The notes below the pieces were generated by a model that worked only from the letters and a program-made list of their open reading frames with translations, made no database searches and was not told the origin of the DNA. 5,616 nucleotides of DNA from positions 1-5,616 of the forward strand of contig RFIK01000240.1 of assembly GCA_003695605.1 (NCBI GenBank), read 5' to 3'. Numbering within the stretch: the stretch's first letter is position 1; the number at the start of each line of letters is the position of its first letter. The translations under genes and the position numbers were made by a program. Positions 1 through 5,616 of this stretch are shown piece by piece. The stretch comes from Chlorobiota bacterium. Its GTDB lineage: Bacteria > Bacteroidota > Ignavibacteria > Kapaibacteriales > NICIL-2.

Positions 1-264
1 GCAAACGACAGCGCCCCAACGCACCTTGCTACCCTCGCTGCATGCCCGACGATCACAATCTTCGGCTCAACTGTTCCTGCATTTGGCTTCGGTCCACGCG
101 CGCCAGGTTCAATCGTGATCGAACCGCCACCACTTGGGTGTCGCCCGTGTAGCACGCATGGCCGACGCCACTGTCCGCTCGGTACGCTCGAGTGCATGCA
201 CTCGATCGGAGCAGCGGACGTCTTACGCCATGCACGCACATTTCTTTCGCAAGCTCGACCATGA
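1..264 (+). CDS. GT9-family glycosyltransferase (LPS heptosyltransferase-like), C-terminal fragment
   Basis: This reading frame is open from base 1 to a TGA at 262-264 and gives the last 87 residues of a protein whose start lies before the window. It begins ANDSAPTHLATLA, continues with a hydrophobic strand and FGSTVPAFGFGP, and then has a Cys-rich stretch, CRPCSTHGRRHCPLGTLECM. The NDS...HLA and FG.T.P blocks match the C-terminal nucleotide-sugar-binding lobe of glycosyltransferase family 9, which includes the heptosyltransferases (WaaC/WaaF) that build the LPS inner core at the cytoplasmic face of the inner membrane. The four Cys follow a CX2CX7CX6C pattern; from memory, similar CxxC/CP/CM motifs occur in a subset of GT9 enzymes. 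The stop overlaps the next gene's start (ATGA, 261-264), so the two are probably cotranscribed. The exact sugar donor cannot be told from this fragment. Confidence 0.88.
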   Translation, partial: ANDSAPTHLATLAACPTITIFGSTVPAFGFGPRAPGSIVIEPPPLGCRPCSTHGRRHCPLGTLECMHSIGAADVLRHARTFLSQARP

Positions 265-1007
265 ATGCAGCAAGGAAGATGCAGATTCCTGAAGACCAGC
301 GCATCCGTCTCAACAAATTCCTCGCGGACGCAGGGATTGCATCGCGCCGTAAAGCTGATGAACTCATTGCGCGCGGTGCAGTGAAAGTCAACGGACGCGT
401 CGTCACTGAGCTGGGAACGAAGGTGCATCCAGGCGACCTTATCACTGTCGATGGGAAACCCGTTACTCCCTACAAGCACCTGACGTACATCGTGCTCAAC
501 AAACCCAAGGACTTCATCACTACCACCCAGGATGAATACGGGCGAAAGACGGTGCTCGATCTGGTGCCGCTCAAAACACGGATTTATCCCGTTGGGCGGC
601 TCGATCGAAATACCACGGGCGTACTGATCCTCACCAACGATGGTGAGCTGGCCGCACGTCTTGCGCACCCACGGTACGGCGTCGAGCGTGAGTACATCGT
701 TGGTTTGGATAAGCCACTGGCACCGCACCATGCGCAGAGTATTGCTCGTGGCGTTGAACTCGACGGCGAAACAACAGGTCCTGCTGAGGTCACCATCTCT
801 CCCAGCGATGAACGCCAGGTTTGTATCATTCTCCGCGAGGGGAAAAACCGCGAGGTGCGGCGCCTGTTCGAACACTTTGGCTACGAGGTTCTCAAGCTCC
901 ACCGTCGCCGCTATGGAACGATCACCGTCCATGGCCTGGCACGTGGTGAATACCGTCACCTAACACGCCAGGAAGTACTCGCGCTCCGGCGATTGGTCGG
1001 GCTCTAA
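261..1007 (+). CDS. rluB: rRNA pseudouridine synthase, RsuA/RluB family
   Basis: This 248-residue enzyme isomerises a specific uridine to pseudouridine in ribosomal RNA, in the cytoplasm. An S4 RNA-binding domain covers about residues 15-62 (IRLNKFLADAGIASRRKADE). The catalytic domain follows, with LNKP at 79-82 and the signature VGRLDRNTTGVLILTNDG, in which Asp115 is the expected catalytic aspartate. The GKNREVRRLFEHFGYEVLKL block near the C-terminus is typical of the RsuA/RluB/RluE/RluF group. Order and length resemble RluB, which targets 23S rRNA, but a 16S-acting RsuA role is not excluded, so the symbol is by resemblance. I chose ATG 261 because it overlaps the GT9 stop as ATGA. The longer frame from 192 would run deep into that gene. 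An ATG at 279 has AAGGA only two bases upstream, which is too close. No clear Shine-Dalgarno precedes 261, consistent with coupled reinitiation. Confidence 0.93.
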   Translation: MNAARKMQIPEDQRIRLNKFLADAGIASRRKADELIARGAVKVNGRVVTELGTKVHPGDLITVDGKPVTPYKHLTYIVLNKPKDFITTTQDEYGRKTVLDLVPLKTRIYPVGRLDRNTTGVLILTNDGELAARLAHPRYGVEREYIVGLDKPLAPHHAQSIARGVELDGETTGPAEVTISPSDERQVCIILREGKNREVRRLFEHFGYEVLKLHRRRYGTITVHGLARGEYRHLTRQEVLALRRLVGL

Positions 1008-1030
1008 GCCAGCGTTTGTATCACCATCAT

Positions 1031-1034
1031 GGAG
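1031..1034 (+). promoter_or_regulatory. Ribosome binding site of the superoxide dismutase
   Basis: GGAG lies six bases before ATG 1041, a good Shine-Dalgarno spacing. It decides the start: the in-frame ATG at 1029 overlaps this motif and has no purine-rich element upstream. Starting at 1041 also gives MDRRQF at the N-terminus, placing the twin arginine at residues 3-4. Confidence 0.65.
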
Positions 1035-1040
1035 CATCCA

Positions 1041-1742
1041 ATGGATCGCCGTCAATTTGTCGAGCTTGGTCTTGCTGCCAGCGCTGCGCTTGCTGTCTCT
1101 CCGATGAGTCTCCACTCCTCGGATGCAAAGCCAACACTCCATACGCTACCGCCGCTTCCATACCCCTACGACGCACTAGAGCCGTACATTGACGCCAAGA
1201 CGATGGAGATCCACCATTCCAAGCATCATCAAGCGTACGTGGATGGCCTCAACAAGGCAGAAGCAGAACTGGCAAAGGCTCGCCAGTCGGGCGACTACGC
1301 GCTCATCGAGTACTGGTCGAAGAAAGCAGCCTTCAACGGCGGTGGACACTTTTTGCACACGATGTTCTGGGAGATCATGGCCCCACCAGCAAAGGGCGGC
1401 GGTGGACCGGTACCGGGACGGCTCGAAGCTGCGTTGATAGATAGCTTTGGCTCCGTCGAGGCATTCCGCGCACAGATGAGTGCAGCCGCAGCAGCTGTCG
1501 AAGGGAGTGGGTGGGCGCTGCTACATGTCCGTCCCTCCGACGGACGCTTGATCATCTTGCAAGCCGAAAATCAGCACAAGTTGACGCCGTGGGGTGTGGT
1601 CCCGATCATGGGCATTGATGTTTGGGAGCATGCCTACTACCTCAAGTACCAGAATCGCCGTGCGGACTACATCAAGGCGTGGTGGAATGTCGTCAATTGG
1701 GCAAAGGTCGAAGACAACTACCTCCGCATTGTCGGGCGGTAG
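1041..1742 (+). CDS. Tat-exported Fe/Mn-family superoxide dismutase
   Basis: This 233-residue enzyme converts superoxide to hydrogen peroxide and oxygen. The N-terminus MDRRQFVELGLAASAALAV has a twin-arginine motif and a hydrophobic stretch, so the mature protein is expected outside the cytoplasm, probably periplasmic. No lipobox is seen. The mature part starts near residue 30 and aligns over its length with the iron/manganese family (LPPLPYPYDALEP, EIHHSKHHQAYV, DVWEHAYYLKYQNRR). Predicted metal ligands are His58, His106, Asp193 and His197, with the gateway Tyr at 66. Gly102 and Gln178 (AENQ) occupy the positions that mark the manganese type in E. coli SodA numbering (77 and 146). Leu105 stands where Asn normally precedes the second ligand His, which is unusual. 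Tat export suits an enzyme that is folded and metal-loaded in the cytoplasm. The gene follows rluB by 33 bases, so it is likely in the same transcript. Metal preference is inferred only. Confidence 0.93.
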   Translation: MDRRQFVELGLAASAALAVSPMSLHSSDAKPTLHTLPPLPYPYDALEPYIDAKTMEIHHSKHHQAYVDGLNKAEAELAKARQSGDYALIEYWSKKAAFNGGGHFLHTMFWEIMAPPAKGGGGPVPGRLEAALIDSFGSVEAFRAQMSAAAAAVEGSGWALLHVRPSDGRLIILQAENQHKLTPWGVVPIMGIDVWEHAYYLKYQNRRADYIKAWWNVVNWAKVEDNYLRIVGR

Positions 1743-2607
1743 TAACGACAGCCGACCACCTCACATCAAGCAGCTCTGGACTCATGCACGCACTATCAGC
1801 GAGCGGCTCGAGCAGCAGCACATTTTCCTGTTGGCATCGGGGATTGCGTTCAATGTCCTGCTGTGTGTGCTGCCGCTGCTGGGACTGGTCATCGTTGTCG
1901 CATCACTCGTTGTTCCGCCAGAACTTGTTCGGCAATACATCACGGATGCGATTGCGGGAGCACTTCCGCCGACAGCACAAGTGCAACGTCTCCTCGACCT
2001 TCTCTTGCGCGAGGTAGAGCGTGTGCGGAGTTACGCACTGACAGCAACAATCGTTGCATCGGTTGTCTTGCTCTGGACGTCTTCGGCACTGCTGAGCACG
2101 CTTCGGACAGCACTCAACGCAATTTTCAGCATCCCCACCCCACGGTCGTTTGTGTGGTACAAACTCCGTGACGTCGCGCTCACGCTCGTACTGATCGCGC
2201 TCGTTGTCGTGATGCTGCTGCTGACGCCGTTTCTCTCTCTGCTGAGCGCAAACGTACGCCAGCTTGCGCCATTTGTCGAACAGCTCCACATTTCCGGCTG
2301 GATCAGCTTTGCAGCGAATTTGGCGAGCACATTCGCGTTGATGTTCCTCCTCTACCACTTCGTCCCGAGTCGCCCGCAGCCGCTGTTTATCATCGTGCGT
2401 GCAAGTATCGTTGCGCTGCTGCTCTGGGAGTTGGCGCGGGTGGCGTTTACATTCTACATCGAGCACGCGCGCTCACTTGGCGCAATCTACGGCACCTTCT
2501 CCCTCCTTGTCGTTGCCGCGCTGTGGATTTACTACACAGCGCTCATTGTACTCATCTCCGGTGAAGTAGCTGAGTATTGGTGGGAACAGCACATAGCTAA
2601 AACTTGA
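1687..2607 (+). CDS. YihY/virulence factor BrkB family inner-membrane protein
   Basis: A polytopic protein of 306 residues if started at ATG 1687. Six hydrophobic segments are visible: IFLLASGIAFNVLLCVLPLL, then the YALTATIVASVVLLW, DVALTLVLIALVVVMLLL, ISFAANLASTFALMFLLY, IIVRASIVALLLWELARVAF and FSLLVVAALWIYYTALIVLI regions. The SGIAFN motif at the first helix and the ending of the last helix, ALIVLISGEVAEYW, are characteristic of the YihY/BrkB (UPF0761) family. The family was once mislabelled RNase BN; its function is unsettled, with proposed roles in transport or serum resistance. The start is uncertain: ATG 1687 overlaps the dismutase by 56 bases and has AAGG nine bases upstream, while TTG 1729 would give 292 residues with no visible ribosome site. 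No in-frame ATG exists between the dismutase stop and the first helix, so some overlap seems unavoidable. The end overlaps the convergent exonuclease gene by 11 bases. Confidence 0.88.
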   Translation: MSSIGQRSKTTTSALSGGSNDSRPPHIKQLWTHARTISERLEQQHIFLLASGIAFNVLLCVLPLLGLVIVVASLVVPPELVRQYITDAIAGALPPTAQVQRLLDLLLREVERVRSYALTATIVASVVLLWTSSALLSTLRTALNAIFSIPTPRSFVWYKLRDVALTLVLIALVVVMLLLTPFLSLLSANVRQLAPFVEQLHISGWISFAANLASTFALMFLLYHFVPSRPQPLFIIVRASIVALLLWELARVAFTFYIEHARSLGAIYGTFSLLVVAALWIYYTALIVLISGEVAEYWWEQHIAKT

Positions 2608-3343
2608 GGTACCGCTCCCAAACTTGGTAGAGCTGCCAGGTGGCCACAACATCGGCTAAGCAATATTCAGCAATCTCGGTGTAGCGCTGCTCACCATAGA
2701 GTGCAGCGACTTTGGTGCCGTCCACGCCGTGACTTTTCGGCGATTCAATCCCAAATGCCTTAGTCAGAAAATCGAGGTTGTAGCGTCGCGTGGCACCCAC
2801 CGTCTGCGGCATGTAGAACGTAAACTCGTCGAGCAGATCGGTGTGATGCTCGTAGCTGTACCGTGTGCCGCGAAGGAGATTTTCCGATGGTCGAACCCCA
2901 AGGACAGCCGAGCGCAACATCAAGAACGGAAAATCGAACATGCGTCCGTTGAAGGTGATGTAGTGTGCCGTGCGACAATCTTCGCTCCGGAGGAATGCCC
3001 AAAAGTCCCGAAGGATCGCACGTTCGCTATAGCAGTAAAGTTTACCGCTGTCGCTAAGATCGAGAGCGCAGTCTGGACGATCTGCATCGCTGCGGTCGTT
3101 CATCAAGCAGACCCGTTTCCGCTCAGTGACGATGTCGCTCTCGCGTTCGACCAGGTAGAGCCCAATGCACACGATAAAGCCAGTCAGCGGAGCCAATGCC
3201 ATTTGCTTTTTGCGCTCTTCCTGCTCCTCTGGGGTTTCAGCGCGTGCAAGCAGATAGGCTTGCTGCGCTTGATCGAAGCTCTCCCATGGCAGCGGAGACG
3301 TTTCGATGTCTATGACGAGGAATTTCTCCATTGCCGCATTCAT
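2597..3343 (-). CDS. DEDDy 3'-5' exonuclease, PolB-exonuclease-like family
   Basis: This 248-residue protein resembles the stand-alone 3'-5' exonucleases related to the proofreading domain of family B DNA polymerases (Pfam DNA_pol_B_exo2). It should hydrolyse DNA or RNA ends using two metal ions held by acidic residues. Visible motifs are Exo I, FLVIDIET (Asp12, Glu14); Exo II, ITFNGRMFDFPFL (Asp137); and Exo III, EYCLADVVATWQLY, with Tyr227 four residues before Asp231, which makes it DEDDy type. No polymerase domain is attached. The start at 3343 overlaps the peptidase stop as ATGA (3340-3343), implying coupled translation; no clear Shine-Dalgarno is seen. An in-frame ATG at 3331 (MEKFLVIDIET) is a possible alternative. 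The biological substrate is unknown, and the peptidase and dehydrogenase neighbours do not suggest one. The 3' end overlaps the convergent YihY/BrkB gene by 11 bases. Confidence 0.85.
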   Translation of the reverse strand: MNAAMEKFLVIDIETSPLPWESFDQAQQAYLLARAETPEEQEERKKQMALAPLTGFIVCIGLYLVERESDIVTERKRVCLMNDRSDADRPDCALDLSDSGKLYCYSERAILRDFWAFLRSEDCRTAHYITFNGRMFDFPFLMLRSAVLGVRPSENLLRGTRYSYEHHTDLLDEFTFYMPQTVGATRRYNLDFLTKAFGIESPKSHGVDGTKVAALYGEQRYTEIAEYCLADVVATWQLYQVWERYLKF

Positions 3344-5058
3344 TCGAAGTGCGAATCTGGCACGCCATCGAGCCGGGCGTTTATATCGCCGATGATCGCC
3401 GTAAAGCTGCGCTCGTCGAACGGAGACTGCAAGTTTGCCAGCGCAACAAGTTCGGTGAACGCTCGTGTGCCACCTGCACGGCAGAGTTCAAGGTAGTCAC
3501 GCCAGGCAGCATCGCGATCACTTTTGGCTCGCACCCAGAATTGCAACGCACAGACCTGCGCCAACGCGTAGTCAATGTAGTAGAACGGCGATTCATAGAT
3601 GTGCCGCTGTTGCTGCCAGACTGCACCGGCCTCGAGGAATGCATTGCCATCGTAATTGCGGTAGGGTAGATATTTCTGCTCCAACCGTCGCCAGCACTGC
3701 TTCCGTTCAGCTGGTGTCATCGTGGGGTGATCGTAGACTTCATGCTGGAACTCATCAACGAGCACCGCATAGGGGAGGAAGAGCAGTGCGCCGCTCAGAT
3801 GCTGAAACTGGTACTTGTCTTCATCTTCGCGGAAGAAGCGCTTGATCCACGGCCAGGCAAAGAACTCCATGCTCATCGAGTGAATTTCGCATGCTTCGTA
3901 TGTCGGGAACCAATATTCCGGTGCGCGGTGGTGCCGGCTCGAATAGCATTGGAATGCATGGCCGAATTCATGGGTGAGGACGTCAACGTCGTGCGCAGTC
4001 CCGTTGAAGTTCGCGAAAATGAAGGGGACACCGTAGGCGCCCAGGAATGTGCAGTATCCCCCCGTTGCTTTCTTCGGACGCGTGAGCAGATCCATCAAGC
4101 GTCGCTGCTCCATCATGCGGAAGAACTCGTCTGTCTCGGCTGACATCTCCGCGTACATCGTGCGTGCTTGGGCGATGATCCAATCGGGATCGCCTTTCGG
4201 AGTGGGATTGCCGCTGCGGTACTGAAGCGGTTCATCGTAGAACGTCAGTTGCCCTAATCCAAGGCGCTGGGCCTGCCGCTGGCGGAGCTTGACGGCAAAC
4301 GGCACAATATGCCGCAGCACGTACTCTCGGTAGCGTGCGACATCGGCGGCGGTGTAATCCGAACGGAGCATACGCATGTAGCCGAGCTCGGTGAACGTGC
4401 GGTAGCCCAGCCGCTGTGCTATCTCGGTCCGCACACGGACAAGCTCGTCGTAGAGCCGATCGAGCTCATCGGCATGCGTGCGGAAAAAGTCCCACTTTGC
4501 CTCCGACGCCGCTCGGCGCACTCCGCGGTCGGTGTGCTGCACGTACGGCGTAATGCTCGAAAGATTGAGCGTTTTGCCGTCAAATACAATCTCGGCCGAC
4601 GCAAGAAGTTTTTGGTACTCGGTCGCCAGTTGGTTCTCGCGTTGCAAGAGCGGAATGACCTCTGGCGACTGGCAGCGGATGGACATTTCCGCGATGCGGA
4701 ACAGTTGCGCCCCCCACTTCCGCTCGAGTTCATGCCGAAACGGTGAGGTGATAAGCGCGCGGTAGAGATCGTTGACCTGCTCGGCAATGAGGGGACGGAC
4801 GGCGTCCATGTACTCCTGCTCAGCAGCGTAGAATTGATCGCTGGTGTCGCACGAATGGCGGATCGAAACGATCGTTGCTGCTGTGTCAAGCTCGATGCGG
4901 AGTTGGTTCATCGTCTCGAGCAGGACAGATTGCTCCTCTGGGCTCGATGCGGTGCGGAACTCATCGAGCAGGCGTTTCCACTCGGCTACGAATGCATCGT
5001 AGTCCGGACGCTGGTACGGAATGCGCTCGAAGGTCTCGAATGTGCGATGAGTCGTCAT
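3340..5058 (-). CDS. M3-family oligoendopeptidase (PepF-like zinc metallopeptidase)
   Basis: A complete 572-residue, cytoplasmic (no signal peptide seen) zinc peptidase expected to cut short peptides. The zinc site is HEFGH at residues 363-367, with Glu391 in EACEIHSMSMEF as the probable third ligand, 24 residues after the second His. It is preceded by GGYCTFL (about 333-339) and the strand VPFIFANFNGTAHDVDVLT, as in M3B oligoendopeptidases. The C-terminal YYIDYALAQVCALQFW (about 493-508) is the helix that carries substrate-binding tyrosines in this family. The N-terminal 200 residues are helical and charged, as expected for the lid lobe. Length is close to the usual 560-600. The start ATG overlaps the dehydrogenase stop as ATGA (5055-5058) and has a good Shine-Dalgarno, AAGGTG, just upstream. 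The stop overlaps the exonuclease start in the same way, so it is the middle gene of a coupled three-gene set. Confidence 0.93.
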   Translation of the reverse strand: MTTHRTFETFERIPYQRPDYDAFVAEWKRLLDEFRTASSPEEQSVLLETMNQLRIELDTAATIVSIRHSCDTSDQFYAAEQEYMDAVRPLIAEQVNDLYRALITSPFRHELERKWGAQLFRIAEMSIRCQSPEVIPLLQRENQLATEYQKLLASAEIVFDGKTLNLSSITPYVQHTDRGVRRAASEAKWDFFRTHADELDRLYDELVRVRTEIAQRLGYRTFTELGYMRMLRSDYTAADVARYREYVLRHIVPFAVKLRQRQAQRLGLGQLTFYDEPLQYRSGNPTPKGDPDWIIAQARTMYAEMSAETDEFFRMMEQRRLMDLLTRPKKATGGYCTFLGAYGVPFIFANFNGTAHDVDVLTHEFGHAFQCYSSRHHRAPEYWFPTYEACEIHSMSMEFFAWPWIKRFFREDEDKYQFQHLSGALLFLPYAVLVDEFQHEVYDHPTMTPAERKQCWRRLEQKYLPYRNYDGNAFLEAGAVWQQQRHIYESPFYYIDYALAQVCALQFWVRAKSDRDAAWRDYLELCRAGGTRAFTELVALANLQSPFDERSFTAIIGDINARLDGVPDSHFE

Positions 5059-5616
5059 GATTCACCTTGTGCTTTGGAGTACATGGGGATGTCACCCTCG
5101 CGGGTGAGGAGTTCGACGTGCATCCACCGGATGCCGAGCCGATCAACCTCCGCAAGGAGTGCGTGGATGGCTTCAGACGAAATTGGCTGCTGCGCAATGT
5201 ATCGGCAGCGATACCAGTTGACCATCGTAATTGGCGGCACCGGTGGCGGGTAAACTTTTGTGCCGCGATTGGATATCATCGTCAGTTCCAGCGCACCAAC
5301 GCGTGGCGGCATCGGTGGCAACTGTTCGATTGCATTCCACTCGACGAAGACGTCAGCGCCGACGAGTGTCCATCGTTCCGCTGAAGGTGTCGGCGGTGGG
5401 GGTGGTGGAATGTCGAGCGTCGTTGGAACGGTGAGCTCGCTCTGTTCCGATGCTTCTGGCAAGCGTGCGATGATTGCGTCGGTGAACTGGCGTGTCGTTG
5501 CATCGCCACCTAAATCGCGAGTGCGAATGTTCGCCTTCAGTGTGGCATGCAGCGCATGTTCGATGCGGCGACCGTAGCTGCCGAGCCCGATGTGATCGAG
5601 CATCTGGAGCGCCGAC
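5055..5616 (-). CDS. icd: Isocitrate dehydrogenase with extra C-terminal domain, 5'-truncated by the window edge
   Basis: The frame is open to the window edge and gives the last 186 residues. It begins SALQMLDHIGLGSYG and continues through RTRDLGGDATTRQFTDAIIA, the C-terminal end of the isocitrate/isopropylmalate dehydrogenase fold; the DLGG.ATT..FTDAI pattern is that of isocitrate rather than isopropylmalate dehydrogenase. A proline-rich linker with six consecutive prolines follows, then about 110 residues containing GADVFVEW, ELTMISNRGTKVYPPP, VNWYRCRYI, WMHVELL and the ending YSKAQGES. This matches my memory of the extra C-terminal domain of the Thermus thermophilus and rickettsial enzymes (Pfam Isocitrate_DH_C). 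The enzyme oxidatively decarboxylates isocitrate to 2-oxoglutarate in the TCA cycle. The cofactor (NAD or NADP) cannot be judged because those residues lie outside the window. It is probably the upstream gene of an operon with the peptidase and exonuclease. Confidence 0.9.
   Translation of the reverse strand, partial: SALQMLDHIGLGSYGRRIEHALHATLKANIRTRDLGGDATTRQFTDAIIARLPEASEQSELTVPTTLDIPPPPPPTPSAERWTLVGADVFVEWNAIEQLPPMPPRVGALELTMISNRGTKVYPPPVPPITMVNWYRCRYIAQQPISSEAIHALLAEVDRLGIRWMHVELLTREGDIPMYSKAQGES
5063..5068 (-). promoter_or_regulatory. Ribosome binding site of the M3 peptidase
   Basis: On the minus strand AAGGTG lies four bases before the peptidase ATG (5058-5056), inside the last codons of the dehydrogenase gene. 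It supports the peptidase start at 5058. The exonuclease and rluB starts in this window have ATGA overlaps but no comparable site. Confidence 0.55.

Noticed and set aside
192..260. Longer rluB start at ATG 192.
   Set aside because: It would add 23 residues unlike any S4-domain leader and overlap the GT9 coding end by over 70 bases; ATG 261 forms a clean ATGA overlap.
53..445. Minus-strand open frame of 130 residues across the GT9/rluB junction.
   Set aside because: It is antisense to two recognisable coding frames, has an Arg/Ser-rich low-complexity composition, and shows no family motif.
1029..1040. Dismutase start at ATG 1029.
   Set aside because: It consumes the GGAG ribosome site that serves ATG 1041 and adds MEHP before the twin-arginine motif without upstream support.
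1594..1686. Longest YihY/BrkB start at ATG 1594.
   Set aside because: The extra residues are an out-of-frame shadow of conserved dismutase sequence (VPIMGIDVWEH region) and give a leader unlike the family.
1903..2466. Minus-strand 187-residue frame opposite the YihY/BrkB gene.
   Set aside because: It is extremely rich in Arg, Gln and Cys, as expected for the reverse of Leu/Val-rich membrane helices; no recognisable domain.
2608..2660. Possible intrinsic terminator just after the YihY/BrkB stop.
   Set aside because: I could not find a stable hairpin followed by a T run; the short palindromes there (such as GGTACC) are too small and lie within exonuclease coding sequence.
2729..3496. Plus-strand 255-residue frame opposite the exonuclease and the peptidase end.
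   Set aside because: It is antisense to a gene with all exonuclease motifs intact, crosses an operon junction, and shows no family motif of its own.
5391..5408. G-rich run on the plus strand that could suggest a G-quadruplex.
   Set aside because: It is explained by consecutive proline codons in the dehydrogenase linker; the mRNA carries C runs, so an RNA quadruplex is not expected, and the tracts are mostly only two G long.

Overview
This window is almost wholly protein-coding. It holds seven genes, two of them cut by the window edges, in two opposing blocks that meet tail to tail near position 2600. The only unambiguous intergenic space is about 33 bases, between the pseudouridine synthase and the superoxide dismutase. 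I see no RNA genes, mobile elements, CRISPR arrays or phage genes.

Plus-strand block (1-2607): the C-terminal end of a GT9 (heptosyltransferase-type) glycosyltransferase, an RluB/RsuA-family pseudouridine synthase, a Tat-exported Mn/Fe superoxide dismutase, and a six-helix YihY/BrkB-family membrane protein. The first two overlap by the four bases ATGA, and the YihY/BrkB start probably lies inside the end of the dismutase gene. This makes a single transcript likely.

Minus-strand block, in transcription order from 5616 down to 2597: the C-terminal part of an isocitrate dehydrogenase with the extra C-terminal domain known from Thermus-type enzymes, an M3-family oligoendopeptidase with an HEFGH zinc site, and a DEDDy 3'-5' exonuclease of the PolB-exonuclease-like family. 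Both junctions are four-base ATGA overlaps, so this is very probably one translationally coupled operon. The last eleven bases of the two blocks overlap at their stop codons, leaving no room for a terminator between them.

The organism looks like a free-living Gram-negative bacterium of moderately high GC content. A GT9 LPS-type transferase and a Tat-exported dismutase point to an outer membrane and periplasm. The Thermus-like isocitrate dehydrogenase, PolB-like exonuclease and Tat-dismutase together would fit a Bacteroidota/Chlorobiota-related lineage, but that is a low-confidence guess from gene families, not a placement.

The genes serve different housekeeping roles: envelope glycan assembly, rRNA modification, oxidative-stress defence, a membrane protein of uncertain role, the TCA cycle, peptide turnover and nucleic-acid processing. 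No shared pathway is evident beyond compact genome organisation. I found no convincing new biological system. The points most worth checking are the domain-extended isocitrate dehydrogenase, the exported dismutase with a substituted active-site neighbour, the Cys-rich C-terminus of the GT9 enzyme, and the repeated overlapping gene junctions.
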